From positions 930,001 to 994,000 of the forward strand of contig JAHLEZ010000002.1 in the NCBI GenBank assembly GCA_020726505.1: DNA of 64,000 nt, given 5' to 3'. The notes beneath the pieces are model-generated. The model was not told where the DNA came from and made no database searches. It was given only the letters and a program-made list of their open reading frames with translations. Position numbers and translations under genes: made by a program. This DNA comes from Leptodontidium sp. MPI-SDFR-AT-0119 (lineage: Eukaryota; Ascomycota; Leotiomycetes; Helotiales; Leptodontidiaceae). Position 1 is the stretch's first letter. The number at the start of each line of letters is the position of its first letter. Positions 1 through 10,616 of the stretch are shown piece after piece.

Positions 1-293
1 CAACCAAACACTTGCAGTCCAGGTTCTGTCTCAGCCGGGGCGGGAACAGCCTTGCGCTAAAACAGTGCTTGGCGGGCGACTTTTAATTCGTGAGTCAATG
101 GATCCGAAGCTCACCTGCATTTTGATTTTCCCGATCCGATCAGACAAACGACCCCACTACATACAATTTGATATCGGATTCTACTGCGCAAGACTGAGTG
201 AACATCAACGACGACGAGGACATTACTGGGAGGGAGAAAGCAACTTCACTTTACTTTACTCTACTGGAAGGAAGGAGTACTGCTGTGGTACCA

Positions 294-2696
294 ATGGCGC
301 ATGCGCAAAAGTCTGCGAAGGGGGGTGCTGGTGGGGGAAAAGCTGCACCGAAGAAGAAAGGTCCATCTGCTGCTAAGAAGGTGGATGATGATAGAGAGGA
401 GACATTACAAGCTGTGGTATGTGCTGCTCTCTATACAGGCTATCCGTGCGGGCAACGGAGAAAGAAAGGCAGTTGGAAGGAAAGCTGACTTGACTTGCCT
501 TGCCTGTCTAGGTACTTGCCGATTCGTTCGAGACGAGATTCAATCCCTTCACATTAGAGACTCCGAGAGTAAGTAAGCCCGGCTCCTAGTCCTGGTCTTA
601 ATCCTAGATTCTGCAAGAGATGGTGGGAAGGAAGATGAGGAGTGTGGACGGCGGCTAATGCTTCCCAGTGTCTTCTCCCACTTGCTAATACCCCTCTCAT
701 CGAATACACCCTCGAATTCCTGGCCATGTCCGGAGTGGCAGATATATACATCTATTGCGGCGCGCACACAGCAGATGTAGAACGGTACATCCAAGCTTCG
801 AAATGGCACCCCTCATCCGCCGCCTCGCCCTTCAATTCCCTCGAAATCGTCAAGACGACAGCACGGTCGGTGGGAGACGCCATGCGAGACCTCGACTCCC
901 GCGATCTCATTACGGGCGATTTCTTACTCGTGCATGGAGATTTGGTGTCGAATTTACCGATCGATGCCGCCTTGGCGGCTCACCGAGCGAGGAGAATCGC
1001 CGACAAGAATGCGATTATGACGATGATTCTGCGGTCGGGGGGGTTGGGTACACATCGCACGAAATCGATGGGTATCACGCCTGTTTTCGTGGTGGATCCT
1101 ACGAAGAGCAGATGTCTTCATTACGAGGAGATGAACCCGTTGCAAGCGAACAAATACGTCAATATCGACCCAGAGTTACTATCTGACCACAACGAACTCG
1201 AGATCAGGACCGATTTGATCGATTGCGGTATCGATATCTGCACGCCGGATGTGCTGGCGCTGTGGGCTGAGTCGTTTGATTATGAAGTCCCGAGAAGGCA
1301 TTTTCTGCATGGTGTACTGAAGGATTATGAGCTGAATGGCAAGACGATACATACCGAGGTTGTGGAGGACCATTATGCTGCAAGGGTGTTCAACTTGCAG
1401 TCTTACGAGGCCGTTAGCAAGGATGTACTAGGGAGATGGACATATCCCCTCGTCCCGGACAGCAATCTCCTCGCGGGCCAGAGTTACAAGTTCGAGCGCG
1501 GTGGGCTTTGCAAAGAGAATGATGTGATGTTGGCCAGGACGTGCAAAGTGGGAAAACGGACTGTGGTGGGGAAGGATACGAGTATCGGTGATGGAAGTGT
1601 GGTCTCTAACAGTATCATCGGACGGAGATGTCATATTGGGAAGAACGTTACTATCAAAAACGCCTATATCTGGGACGATGTAGTAGTAGGCGATGGATCA
1701 ACGGTCGATAGGGCAATCATAGCCAGCGAAGCAGCTGTCGGACGAAACTGCAAGATCCAACCTGGAGCCCTCCTTTCGTACGGCGTCCGGATAGCAGACA
1801 ACAAAGAAGTAAAGGAAAGCTCTCGCATCACCTGCGCAAAGCGGAAAGCAGACGACTACTCAGACGACGAAACACTCGTTACAGTACCAACAGATACAGC
1901 TGTAGTAGGCGAAGGTGGCTCAGGATATGGTTTCGACGACGACTCAGACGCCGAAGATGAAGCGACCATCTTCCACACCAACCTCATCTACAGCACTTCC
2001 CACCTCAACATCTCCACCGACTCCATCTCCACCATCTCCTCCGAAGTGAGCGCCGCCTCTCCGCACGAAGGCCGCTCTCGGCACTCCAGCTTCGGCGGGA
2101 GCATCATCTCCGACGACGGCGACGGCCACACATCCTCGAACGAGAATTTCCACCACGACGCCGTGGCTGGCCTTCTCGACGCCCTAAAAGAAGGCGGGGA
2201 CTTCGGCGCCGCCAGGCTAGAGTTCATGGGTCTCCGCCTCGGCAACGATGCTACGGACCACCAGATGCGACGGGCGATCGCGGTGGCGTTCACGAAACGC
2301 ATCGCGCAGCTCGTTGAGGCGCAGAAGATCGAGGCGAGTAAAGCGGCCGGTCTGGCTTTCTCTTCTCCTGGAGCGGAATCTTTCCTGAAAGAAGTCGCGG
2401 TGGGGAGTGAGAAGAGGGAGGACGATCAGGTGGATTTCATTGTTTGTCTCCAGAAGGATCTGGTGCATCGGAATAATGGCGCTGTGATACTGGCGGCTGT
2501 TAGTCAGAAATTGTATCAGATGGATGTCCTTGAGGAGGAGGCGTTTCTGAGATGGTGGGAGGAGAGTGAGGCTCTTGGGGAGGCGGAGCCGGAGGAGATG
2601 AAGAGGGTTAGAGAGAAGACGGGGGTTTTTGTTGAGTGGTTACGCGAGGCGGAGAGTGAGGAGGAGAGTGAGAGTGGGAGCGAGGAGAGTGATTGA
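294..2696 (+). CDS. GCD6: Translation initiation factor eIF2B subunit epsilon
   Basis: Catalytic subunit of the guanine-nucleotide exchange factor that recycles eIF2-GDP to eIF2-GTP in the cytoplasm. Exons 294-416, 512-568 and 669-2696 join in phase to 735 residues, the usual family size. After a Lys/Ala-rich start (ATG at 294) comes a nucleotidyltransferase-like domain from about residue 61 (CLLPLANTPLIEYTLEFL), with left-handed beta-helix hexapeptide repeats at about 350-440 (IGDGSVVSNSIIGRRCHIG). An acidic linker leads to a C-terminal W2/eIF5C domain, about 560-735, ending in aromatic and acidic boxes (FLRWWEESEALGE). Both introns have GTATGT or GTAAGT donors. The gene converges on SEC14. 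Family assignment is secure; the exact first exon is inferred from phase and composition. Confidence 0.93.
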
Positions 2697-3271
2697 TTGA
2701 GTATTTTGGATCTGGGATAGGCTGTAGAAATAGAAGGAGAAAATGAGTGCGTTGAATCATCATTTCATCTTTTCTGTTTCTTTCCTGTGCTAGAGATTGT
2801 CTGGGAGACTGGTGGAAATGTCTGAGCCCTGAAGTTTGTTTCGCTATGAGGAAGGATGCTTGGGATTTGCGGCGAAACCAATGTTTACTGCGAGTTGAAA
2901 AAGTTTATTTAGGCGACCACGAGCCCATTCCAGGTTTACTTGATTACCTTATCAACATAGAGCTCTCTCTTGCCACACAACGTAGACAAAATATGAATTT
3001 CCAATATGACAAGTTATGGCAAGAAGCTTAAAGCGACAAGTGAAAGAATTCAACACTTTTCTGGCTTTGTATTTGTATTCTAGTAAGAACTTCAGGACGA
3101 AGGAATCTCTTCGGAATTCTGCAAGGTATACTTCGAGGCTCTCAACATTCCCTCCAACAATCTGCTCCACCAATGCTCATCTCCTCCCATCATCAATGCC
3201 ATTCAACTCCCCGCACCTTCACTATACGCTCTGTACACCCCCAACTCCAAATCCCATCCGTGGATGCAACT
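2697..3271. other. Intergenic, between convergent genes
   Basis: This holds the 3' flanks of eIF2B-epsilon and SEC14. No open frame here has family-like content or plausible splice partners. Nothing else seen. Confidence 0.6.
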
Positions 3272-4538
3272 CTACTGTGGTGCAGGAGCGGACTTGATCT
3301 CATCCTCAACAGGTTGTTGAGCAACTGGTGCTGGGGCAGCAGCGGCAGGTGGAGCAGCAGCTGCGTCGGGGATGGTAGGTGGGTTCGTAGCAGTGTTATC
3401 AATAACAGGAGCGGCACTCTTCTCAGGAGCCTGAGCCCACTTTGGAGGCTTAGCCCATTGGGGATCAGTCCAAGGCCCCTCATCACTGAGCGAGCAGCCA
3501 CCAGCACATTCGCAAGTCCCGCCCAAGATCTTGGGCAAGTTCTCGGCTGGGATTTGCGCCAGGAGCTCCTTCTGGTAACTTGCCCCCAGGACGTGGATCT
3601 TCTCGACGGTGACGGGGTCCAGCCAGCCCTTCATGATGTTGAAGACGCCGCTGAAGCCCCAGGGGGCGTTGATCAGGTACAGTCGGCCTAGGCGCTCGGG
3701 GTAGTAGTTCTGCGAGATGGCGGACGCTTGCTTGACGTACGAGTAGACGGATGGGACCTTGGTGATGCCGACGCCCTTGAGATCCATCACTGAGCAGCAT
3801 GTCTCGAGGAGGTGGCCTGTCTTGCGAGAGCAGGCTGGGAGGCGTGGGTCTGCGAGCTTCTCGTACTCAACCGCGAGGTTGTTCAGCATGCGCTCAGCGG
3901 TAGTGATTTTGTACATGGCGGTCAGGTCGATCTTGCCCATTTGCTCAATGTATACTGGTCGTCCATCCTAAGATATCTTGTCAACCATGTCCATTTCGCT
4001 TTCTTGTTGAAATTATGTCCTTGGATATGTGCTACATACTTTATCGGTCTTGTGGTAGTATTGTGGGTAATACTCAGAGACCTGGGGCTTCTCCTCGTAC
4101 TTGAAGTTCCGAGTCAGATCATCGAGGTCGATTTCCTTCCGCCATGTCTCCGAGTCAATGAACCTGTCGAGTGATTAATCCATTTATTCATTATGCCAGG
4201 GGGTACGTATGAGTTGTGCAGGTCTGTGCAGGGAAACGCAACGTACATCTTCTCTGAGAGGGCGACATCGAATTTACGGGCTCGCAGAAATCGAAGCTGG
4301 ATATGTTTGTTAGCTGGGGAAAGCAGAGAGATGAATCCTGCGTACGCACAAGAGTCAAGGAGTCTAGACGGTCCGTGTAGCCAGCTGCCTCCAACTTCAT
4401 GCGCAATTGGTAGACTTGGGCTTCCTGCTCGGGAGTTGTGTGGCCTGGGTGACCGCTCTGGGTGTTGGCAGATACGATTGGGTAGTCGAACTGATCGTAC
4501 TTGGGATCAAGCTTCAGGGTTCCATTATCTTCGGCCAT
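3272..4538 (-). CDS. SEC14: SEC14-type phosphatidylinositol/phosphatidylcholine transfer protein
   Basis: Cytosolic lipid-transfer protein that couples phosphoinositide and phosphatidylcholine metabolism at the Golgi. Exons on the minus strand are 4538-4350, 4296-4247, 4163-4040 and 3967-3272, all in phase, giving 352 residues. The CRAL-TRIO N-terminal helical part contains [11 protein letters not shown] at about residue 63. The lipid-binding domain follows with [19 protein letters not shown] and [13 protein letters not shown] segments, ending near [13 protein letters not shown]-terminal tail rich in Pro and Ala (about 45 residues) extends past the core domain. Yeast Sec14 lacks such a tail, but filamentous fungal relatives often have one. 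The start at 4538 gives the typical short acidic N-terminus. Confidence 0.92.
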
Positions 4539-5096
4539 GGTGAAGAGTATGGGTGGTGGTGGTTGTAGAAGGATGTGTGGTTGTTGGCTGTTGATGTAGA
4601 AGTTTAGACGATGGACTTGGATGCTGTTGGTTCAACAAAAGTAGAGGGGCAACGGGAATGACGAAGTGGGTTAAGGCGGTGAAGCTAGCAAATAGGAGAA
4701 GTTTGGCCACAAAAGCGGCGCTGAGGTGAATAGAAGCATAACTCAGTCTGCTTAAATGTGAAACTGTCATTTGAGACTTAAAATCTTCATGGAATAATCA
4801 TTCTCCTGTTGATCTAGTGCTTGAGCTTTGTCTGCATCCTCCTCAAGGCTTGGCTTACTCTTTGGTCTAAAAGTGGCCCCTAATGCCGCTTTTTTTGGTC
4901 GAATGCAAGGCTGCTGTCAAGTTGTCAAGGCTGAGATATTAACAGAAATTATTTGAAAGACTTGAGCCTCTAGTTGTGAGACTCAATCAATCAAGACTAG
5001 ACTGTCATCTCGTAGGAAAAGAAAATACGATCACCGGAGGTCCAAAACGCACAGCTTCATGCTTGACAATGCTCATTTCTTCATTCTTGTGAGATA
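4539..5096. other. Intergenic, SEC14 upstream region
   Basis: Upstream flank of SEC14 and 3' flank of the prefoldin gene. The first 200 bases are rich in GGTG/GTTG repeats on the plus strand. No gene seen. Confidence 0.6.
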
Positions 5097-6002
5097 TCAA
5101 CCATTTGGTGTGCCCTTCTCTCCATCCTCTATCGCCTCTTGTTGGTTCTTCTCTTTTCGCTTCATAGTGACATCCCAGTTGTAAACCCGAGCTGTAGCAA
5201 CTTCCATGGTCTAAATAACGTTAGCCGTATTCCAACAGCCCCTTACCAAAATCACCCCAATCCACTAATAGCAAGGCTTACCGTGATTTGCTCCCTCAAA
5301 AACTCTTGATCCTCTTCACAATTCGCCAGATTTAACTTTGCGCCTGCAAGCTTCCCAGTGAGGAGCTCCTCGGCCTCATCGATCGGGTATGACAGCATTA
5401 CGTTTGCCTGTATCCGTATCAGCATGGCCCATCCTAAACCCAACTATTTGTACGTACGCCCAACCATAGGTAAACCTCCTCTGTAGGTGGTACATGTGCT
5501 TTGGCGTAAAGTGTATCATTAAGCTCGAATGTAGCTTCTATTGGATCTGAACCGGGCTATTACAGGCCAGTTAGCTTCCAGAATCCCAAACCCCCAAAAC
5601 TCCAGCAGACCACATACCTTCCTCGTCTTCAGGAATTGCACCATATCGAGCGTCTTCTGGATATCTGGCATCTTGTCCTTCAGACCTGCAGCCCGCCGTT
5701 GTTGATTCGATTCCATGAACTGGTATTTCCTATTCCCGCGTAAGCCCTTGCGCCCCTAATATTCCTGCCCGGCAGATGCCTACGAAATCATCTCCTGGAA
5801 CTTCTTTAACGTCTTCTCAACATCTGCGCGAGATGTGACATAGTCCTCGACTTTGTCGACAAAGGGCGCATATGGGATGCCGCGGGGATTCGTAGGAGCC
5901 ACTACATCTTTTCTGGAGGTTTCGAATTAGCTATGAATACCTAACGGGAAGTATAGCAGGAAGGGCTCTAGGCCGTACTCACTTTGGTTCTTGATCTGCC
6001 AT
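5097..6002 (-). CDS. PAC10: Prefoldin subunit 3 (VBP1/Pac10 family)
   Basis: Alpha-type subunit of the hexameric prefoldin co-chaperone that delivers nascent actin and tubulin to the CCT chaperonin in the cytosol. Six exons: 6002-5983, 5912-5784, 5729-5618, 5556-5458, 5407-5282 and 5210-5097. Phases agree throughout and give 199 residues, the family length. The first exon is only 20 nt (MADQEP plus a split codon). The protein has the expected N-terminal coiled coil (FVDKVEDYVTSRADVEKTLK), a beta-hairpin region with NDTLYAKAHVPPTEEVYLWL, and a C-terminal coiled coil (EEDQEFLREQITTMEVATAR). The tail is Lys/Glu-rich. Confidence 0.92.
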
Positions 6003-6275
6003 TTTGGACGTGGTTGACAGCTTCACTGCACGCTGCCAGTCGGACTGGGATGGTCCCGTCGTGCCTCAAAAACATCCACACCACAAACAGCTCTGCGCGC
6101 TAAAATCTCGCCTAAAGACTTGCCCCGCTGATTGTAATCTTATCAGATGCTACCTTGATCCGATCTACATCCTCGTGCATCTTCTCCTGTCCCCCTGTCC
6201 TACTCTCACTACATCATCAAGCCCGTATATGCCGTGGCCGTGTAACCCGTAACACGGGCTACTGGCATCAAGGCC

Positions 6276-8189
6276 ATGGAATCTGAGTGGCTTCGTGAAG
6301 GCATCCGTTATGCCTTGAGGGCCTCGATATACACCACCGATACCGGCAAAGCTGAACCACCAGGCCGAGATCCACGGCTTCGAAAACTGATAGAGAAGAT
6401 TCGGTTCTCAAGAAAATTCATTTTGACATATCACATCGTCATTCTGGGATTTGTTGCCGTCCTCTCGACGGCACATTGGACAGCGAAAGCTATTAGATGG
6501 AGACGCAAGCGGTTGTCGCGGCTACAGATAATTAAGAACGAGGACGAGTACGATGGAGATGCCGAAACGATCAAGCCCGTTCCCATAGCCTCATCGACTG
6601 AGAATATCAAGCTTGTTTATTCTTCCGGCAGCAGTACCGTCGAGGGCACTGAAATTCCTCCCCGAAAAGACATAGATGAAAATGAAACAACGCCGCTTCT
6701 CAATTCCAGCATCAACCACCAGCCTCAAAAGTCACTGCTATCTACCGTCAGAGCCCTTTTGATCTATCAACCTCGACCAACTCCAGTAGTCAACAGGCTC
6801 TTACCATCGAATGGCACCTCCGTTGTTATTCTTGTATTTCTCAGTCTCAACGTCTTCTATATATTCTACGACATAGGCATTAACGTTGTTGATTTCGTTG
6901 TTCTAGCTGACCGTCTTGGTCTTGTATTCTCAGCAAACATACCTATTCTATATCTATTAGCAGCGAAGAATCAACCTTTGAAGTTCCTCACTGGTCGATC
7001 TTACGAATCGTTGAATATCTTCCATCGTCGACTAGGAGAGTTGCTATGTATGGAGGGATTCTTTCACTCGGCTGGCTTTCTTGTTGTCTGGTATGTGATT
7101 CTGAGGCCAAGCGGCTTTGGACTTCTTCACTTCTTGTTGCAGAGGAGGAATTTGATTGGAACGGGGATGCTGTTGGCTTATGAGTTGCTTTACTTTACCT
7201 CACTTGGGAGTTTTCGTCAACGATGGTACGAACTGTTTTTGGGATTTCATGTTGTCTTTCAAGTTCTTGCTTTATTAGGTCTCTATTTCCACCATCACAC
7301 TGGGAGGCCATATGCTCTCGCCGCTTTGGTCATTTTTGTCGTAGACCGCATCGTCCATCGACTCAGTATGAAGACCATGACGGTTGACGCTCAAACTAAA
7401 ATCCTTGAGGACGAGGACACCGTTAAGATATCCTCCGCAATTATACTACGTCCAAAATTTGGATTATTCGGCCTATTCGGAAAGTCCTTGAGTGGAGGCT
7501 GGCAAGCCACCGATCACATCTTCGTCACAGTCCCATCACTATCCCGCAAACACATCCTCCAAGCCCATCCTTTCACCATCGCTTCCGCTGCACCAAACCC
7601 AGGAGACGAAGTAGCCAGAATGGATCTCATAATCCGAGCCCAAGACGGGTTCTCTCGCGATCTGCTAAACGCAGCACGTCTCCACAAGACCCTCAAAATG
7701 CTCATCGACGGCCCTTATGGCAGCTCTCACGCTCGCGAAATGCTCGAAGATTCCGATCTAGCTCTCGTCGTTGCAGGCGGTAGCGGAATAGCCGTTTCCT
7801 GGCCCCTGATCCGCCATCTCCTCGATATAAGCCGATCCTCAGACACGGAAATCGCTACTACTTCGTCCTTGCGCAGACAGAAAATCATACTCATCTGGGT
7901 CATACACGAGACTGCTCATCTCTCATGGCTGGGCCGCGAAGCTCTAGCTAAAGCGGAGCTCATGGGTGCTGAGATCATTATTCCGCGCGCGACGGAGGAG
8001 ATTGGTAGGCCAGATTTGCGGGGGATGATTCGTGGTCTGGTGGATCTCCATGCCGGATCGAGGGGGAAGAGGACGAGTGTTGTGGCTAGTGGACCGGATG
8101 GGATGGGGAGGTTGGTGAGGAATACTTGTGCTGGTCTTGTGAGAGATGGGAGAGATGTGGGCGTTGCGATTGAGAAGTTTGGGTGGTGA
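6276..8189 (+). CDS. Ferric-reductase-like transmembrane flavocytochrome (FRE/NOX superfamily)
   Basis: An intronless 637-residue membrane oxidoreductase expected to pass electrons from NADPH through FAD and two hemes across a membrane, usually to Fe(III) or Cu(II) chelates. A first membrane segment lies near residues 48-70, then a charged loop, then further membrane helices at about 175-360. Two histidine pairs show the classic 14-residue spacing for stacked b-hemes: H250/H264 (HRRLGELLCMEGFFH) and about H325/H339 (HVVFQVLALLGLYFH). The FAD-binding HPFTIASAAP box sits near residue 429 and the NADPH-binding DGPYGSSHAREM near 475. The C-terminal Gly-rich segment ends in EKFGW. Whether it is a metalloreductase or another family member is not decided by sequence. 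Confidence 0.85.
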   Translation: MESEWLREGIRYALRASIYTTDTGKAEPPGRDPRLRKLIEKIRFSRKFILTYHIVILGFVAVLSTAHWTAKAIRWRRKRLSRLQIIKNEDEYDGDAETIKPVPIASSTENIKLVYSSGSSTVEGTEIPPRKDIDENETTPLLNSSINHQPQKSLLSTVRALLIYQPRPTPVVNRLLPSNGTSVVILVFLSLNVFYIFYDIGINVVDFVVLADRLGLVFSANIPILYLLAAKNQPLKFLTGRSYESLNIFHRRLGELLCMEGFFHSAGFLVVWYVILRPSGFGLLHFLLQRRNLIGTGMLLAYELLYFTSLGSFRQRWYELFLGFHVVFQVLALLGLYFHHHTGRPYALAALVIFVVDRIVHRLSMKTMTVDAQTKILEDEDTVKISSAIILRPKFGLFGLFGKSLSGGWQATDHIFVTVPSLSRKHILQAHPFTIASAAPNPGDEVARMDLIIRAQDGFSRDLLNAARLHKTLKMLIDGPYGSSHAREMLEDSDLALVVAGGSGIAVSWPLIRHLLDISRSSDTEIATTSSLRRQKIILIWVIHETAHLSWLGREALAKAELMGAEIIIPRATEEIGRPDLRGMIRGLVDLHAGSRGKRTSVVASGPDGMGRLVRNTCAGLVRDGRDVGVAIEKFGW

Positions 8190-8668
8190 TGATGATTTTA
8201 TGATGTTGATATTTGGGTGGCTATTTTTTGGGGCATTTTGGGTTTGTTAAAGAGGAGTTAGGGATGTATCGAAGTCTTTGTTGCTGTGTGTGGGATGAGA
8301 TATGAATATGCTTTTGGGAGATGAGGTGATGGTAAAGGATATATATAAAACAATACAGACTCCAAATTTCGAAAGGTTCTATCTGGACCCATTAACCGAG
8401 TCGACAAGACGACATTGACAGCTCAAGTCTTTATCTAGCATAGACAGCCAACATAAACTCTTACAAAACATCTCATTCCGCATTTCGTCATTTTATATAA
8501 TTATAAGCATGTCAGTAGAACCTTTCTATCATTGGAGACTTGTGATTGCCTATAAAAGACGTGAACTCTATATTCTAGTGATATTTCATTTAACTAATAC
8601 CAGATCTATCAAAGGTTTGGGTTTGGTGTCTATCTCTATAGTCTAGTCTAATGTATCCAACCACTCGT
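8190..8668. other. Intergenic, between convergent genes
   Basis: AT-rich shared 3' flank of the ferric-reductase-like gene and the mitochondrial carrier gene. No gene seen. Confidence 0.6.
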
Positions 8669-9655
8669 CTAGTCTAATAATTTTACATTCGCGACTTTCC
8701 TCTGAGGATCGAGCTCTTTCATGATCCACTCGTACACCGCCCATTGCGCAGCATTCACAATAAACGCTCTTAAACTGCACACACCCAGTCCCCTGAAAAA
8801 TACCCCTGCACCTTCAGTTCGGTACGCATTCCGCGCTATATCGATAGCTCCCAGCTTTCTCGCTGCTGGCTGCTCTTGTGTGGCGAGGAGAGCCGCTCCT
8901 TCAGCAGCTGTTGGGAGAGGAACTTGTTGATATTGCTGTGTCTGGACACGTGTCTTGACGACGTCCAGAGGAAAAATGCTCACCCACGTCGCCACGCCCG
9001 CAACTCCACCACACAGCAACACCTTCACAGCTTCACCCACTCCATCGCTCCTCCCATCTGAAACTCGCTCTCTCATCTTCTTCTCCATCAAGCGAGTGGT
9101 GATCTCATAAGACCAGAAATAAAATCCATAGCCGACACTATCTCTCAATGCCGTGACTACGCCTCCGAAATACAAACCCCGGACCCCCTCGCGCCGGAGG
9201 ATCTCGCGGGTGATTCCCCAGCTCGAGGCCGTGGCCGCGGAAGTTGAGATCTGGGCGCGGCATTTCACGAGTTCGGTAGGCGTGGATACTACCCAGGTAG
9301 CGAGACCGCCTATAGCGCCTGCGATCCAGGTCGTCCAGAGAGATGGGGGAGAGGTGGCTCCGAGGGGGTTTTGGGAGTTGAGGAGGGAGGAGGTCCGGTT
9401 GTAGGTTACGAAGAGGAGGGCGTTGAGTGCGCCATAGCCGAGGATGGGGGCTGTGGCGCCTCTGATGAGAGATGAGGCCGAGGTAAAGGGGTTGGTGTAT
9501 GGTATTGTTGTAACTGTGGGATGTGTGGATATTGAAGGTGCAGGTTGGGATGCTGAAGCTGATGCTTGGAGGCGGACTTTGATCAGATCGAGGGGATTTC
9601 CGATCAGGATTCCAGCTGCTCCGCTAATGTATCCGGCCCAGAAATCGGCTGACAT
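8669..9655 (-). CDS. Mitochondrial carrier family (SLC25) protein
   Basis: A 328-residue, single-exon inner-membrane carrier with three tandem two-helix repeats. Each repeat carries the signature PX[D/E]XX[K/R]X[R/Q]: NPLDLIKVRLQ, TPTELVKCRAQ and FPLDVVKTRVQ. The start at 9655 (MSADFWAGYISGAAG) puts the first repeat right at the N-terminus, as is usual. The open frame extends upstream, but that part has no carrier similarity and would be 5' UTR. Substrate cannot be read off; the amino-acid or organic-acid branches are possible. The C-terminal end has a short hydrophilic tail. Confidence 0.88.
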   Translation of the reverse strand: MSADFWAGYISGAAGILIGNPLDLIKVRLQASASASQPAPSISTHPTVTTIPYTNPFTSASSLIRGATAPILGYGALNALLFVTYNRTSSLLNSQNPLGATSPPSLWTTWIAGAIGGLATWVVSTPTELVKCRAQISTSAATASSWGITREILRREGVRGLYFGGVVTALRDSVGYGFYFWSYEITTRLMEKKMRERVSDGRSDGVGEAVKVLLCGGVAGVATWVSIFPLDVVKTRVQTQQYQQVPLPTAAEGAALLATQEQPAARKLGAIDIARNAYRTEGAGVFFRGLGVCSLRAFIVNAAQWAVYEWIMKELDPQRKVANVKLLD

Positions 9656-9817
9656 GATGATATATCGTGGTGATATAAAATGTAGTGGAAAGCTGGCCAG
9701 AGAATTTTGTACGGGTGAGGTTATTGCTGGGTCATGATATCCAAAAATTCTGAATAAATGGCAGGACCAGACGTTCAAAAACAAGCAAAGCAAATGAGAT
9801 CTTTGTGAGAGGAAAGA

Positions 9818-10141
9818 TCACAAGCCCTCTTCAGCAGCTCGAGCCCAGGGTTTCCGCTGAGTAGAAATAGCAATGACTGGATCCGAATAATCTCTAATGG
9901 TCTTCTTCGCCAAAGTGATCTGAGTGAGGAGTCCCACGAAGACAGCCGCCCACCCAAGACCAGCTCTCAAAGGTCGGGGAATTGACGTGACCCTGAATGA
10001 AGCAGCGGGGGATTCAAAAGCCGGAGTCGTCCGCCGGATATACTGGTGATGTAGGACCTGAGTTGCGAATGTGGTCATGAGAATAGGACTCTGGTATTTC
10101 GCACAGAAACGATCAGTTGCTGTTGGAGGAGGCGGGGCCAT
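9818..10141 (-). CDS. Small single-pass membrane protein, function unknown
   Basis: An intact 107-residue frame starting at an ATG at 10141. I do not recognise the family. There is a Pro-rich N-terminus (MAPPPPTATDRF), a basic middle part, and one clear hydrophobic segment (AGLGWAAVFVGLLTQITLA, about residues 60-78) followed by Lys-Lys. That pattern would suit a small mitochondrial or ER membrane protein. It lies between the carrier gene (same strand) and RAD54 (divergent). Coding status rests on composition, length and the membrane segment only. Confidence 0.6.
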   Translation of the reverse strand: MAPPPPTATDRFCAKYQSPILMTTFATQVLHHQYIRRTTPAFESPAASFRVTSIPRPLRAGLGWAAVFVGLLTQITLAKKTIRDYSDPVIAISTQRKPWARAAEEGL

Positions 10142-10616
10142 AGTGAGTTTAGGTAAAGTTTGTACTTTAGCGCGGGGCAGCAGAGAAAATGGGTCTTGGT
10201 GAAAGTGGAGTGAGTTTTGAAAATCAATTGAGGTTGTGATGAAAGTACAATTGAAGTAATGGAAAAGAAGAAAAAGTTGGAGACGATATTATTTATGAAA
10301 AAGGAGTGAGGGAGATTTCTCGGGGAAATTTCTTTCTCCTATTTTCTTTCACACGGGCATCCCGGCTGGACAGCCACTGACCATGAAATCATCCCGAAAA
10401 GTCCTCGTGGAGATGGCACGTGACTGGGTGCCTGCAGCCAGACGCGCTTTCGCTTTCGACGCGTTGTTGATGTCAGCACCTAAATAAACCAATTCCTCCC
10501 CAACACCACTATCACCGACTCTGCACCACTGACTGCCACCAACGACGACTCGAAGGATCTTGAGGGATGGTGTTGTTCGAGTAGGGAGAACTGTGACATT
10601 GCTGGAATAAGTCAAG
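10142..10616. other. Divergent upstream region of RAD54 and the small membrane gene
   Basis: 475 bases shared by two diverging genes. An in-frame TAA at 10608-10610 just upstream fixes the RAD54 start at 10617 unless an upstream exon exists. An ACGCGTT-type motif lies near 10460, resembling the MluI cell-cycle box in its reverse orientation. This is a weak, short match. Confidence 0.35.
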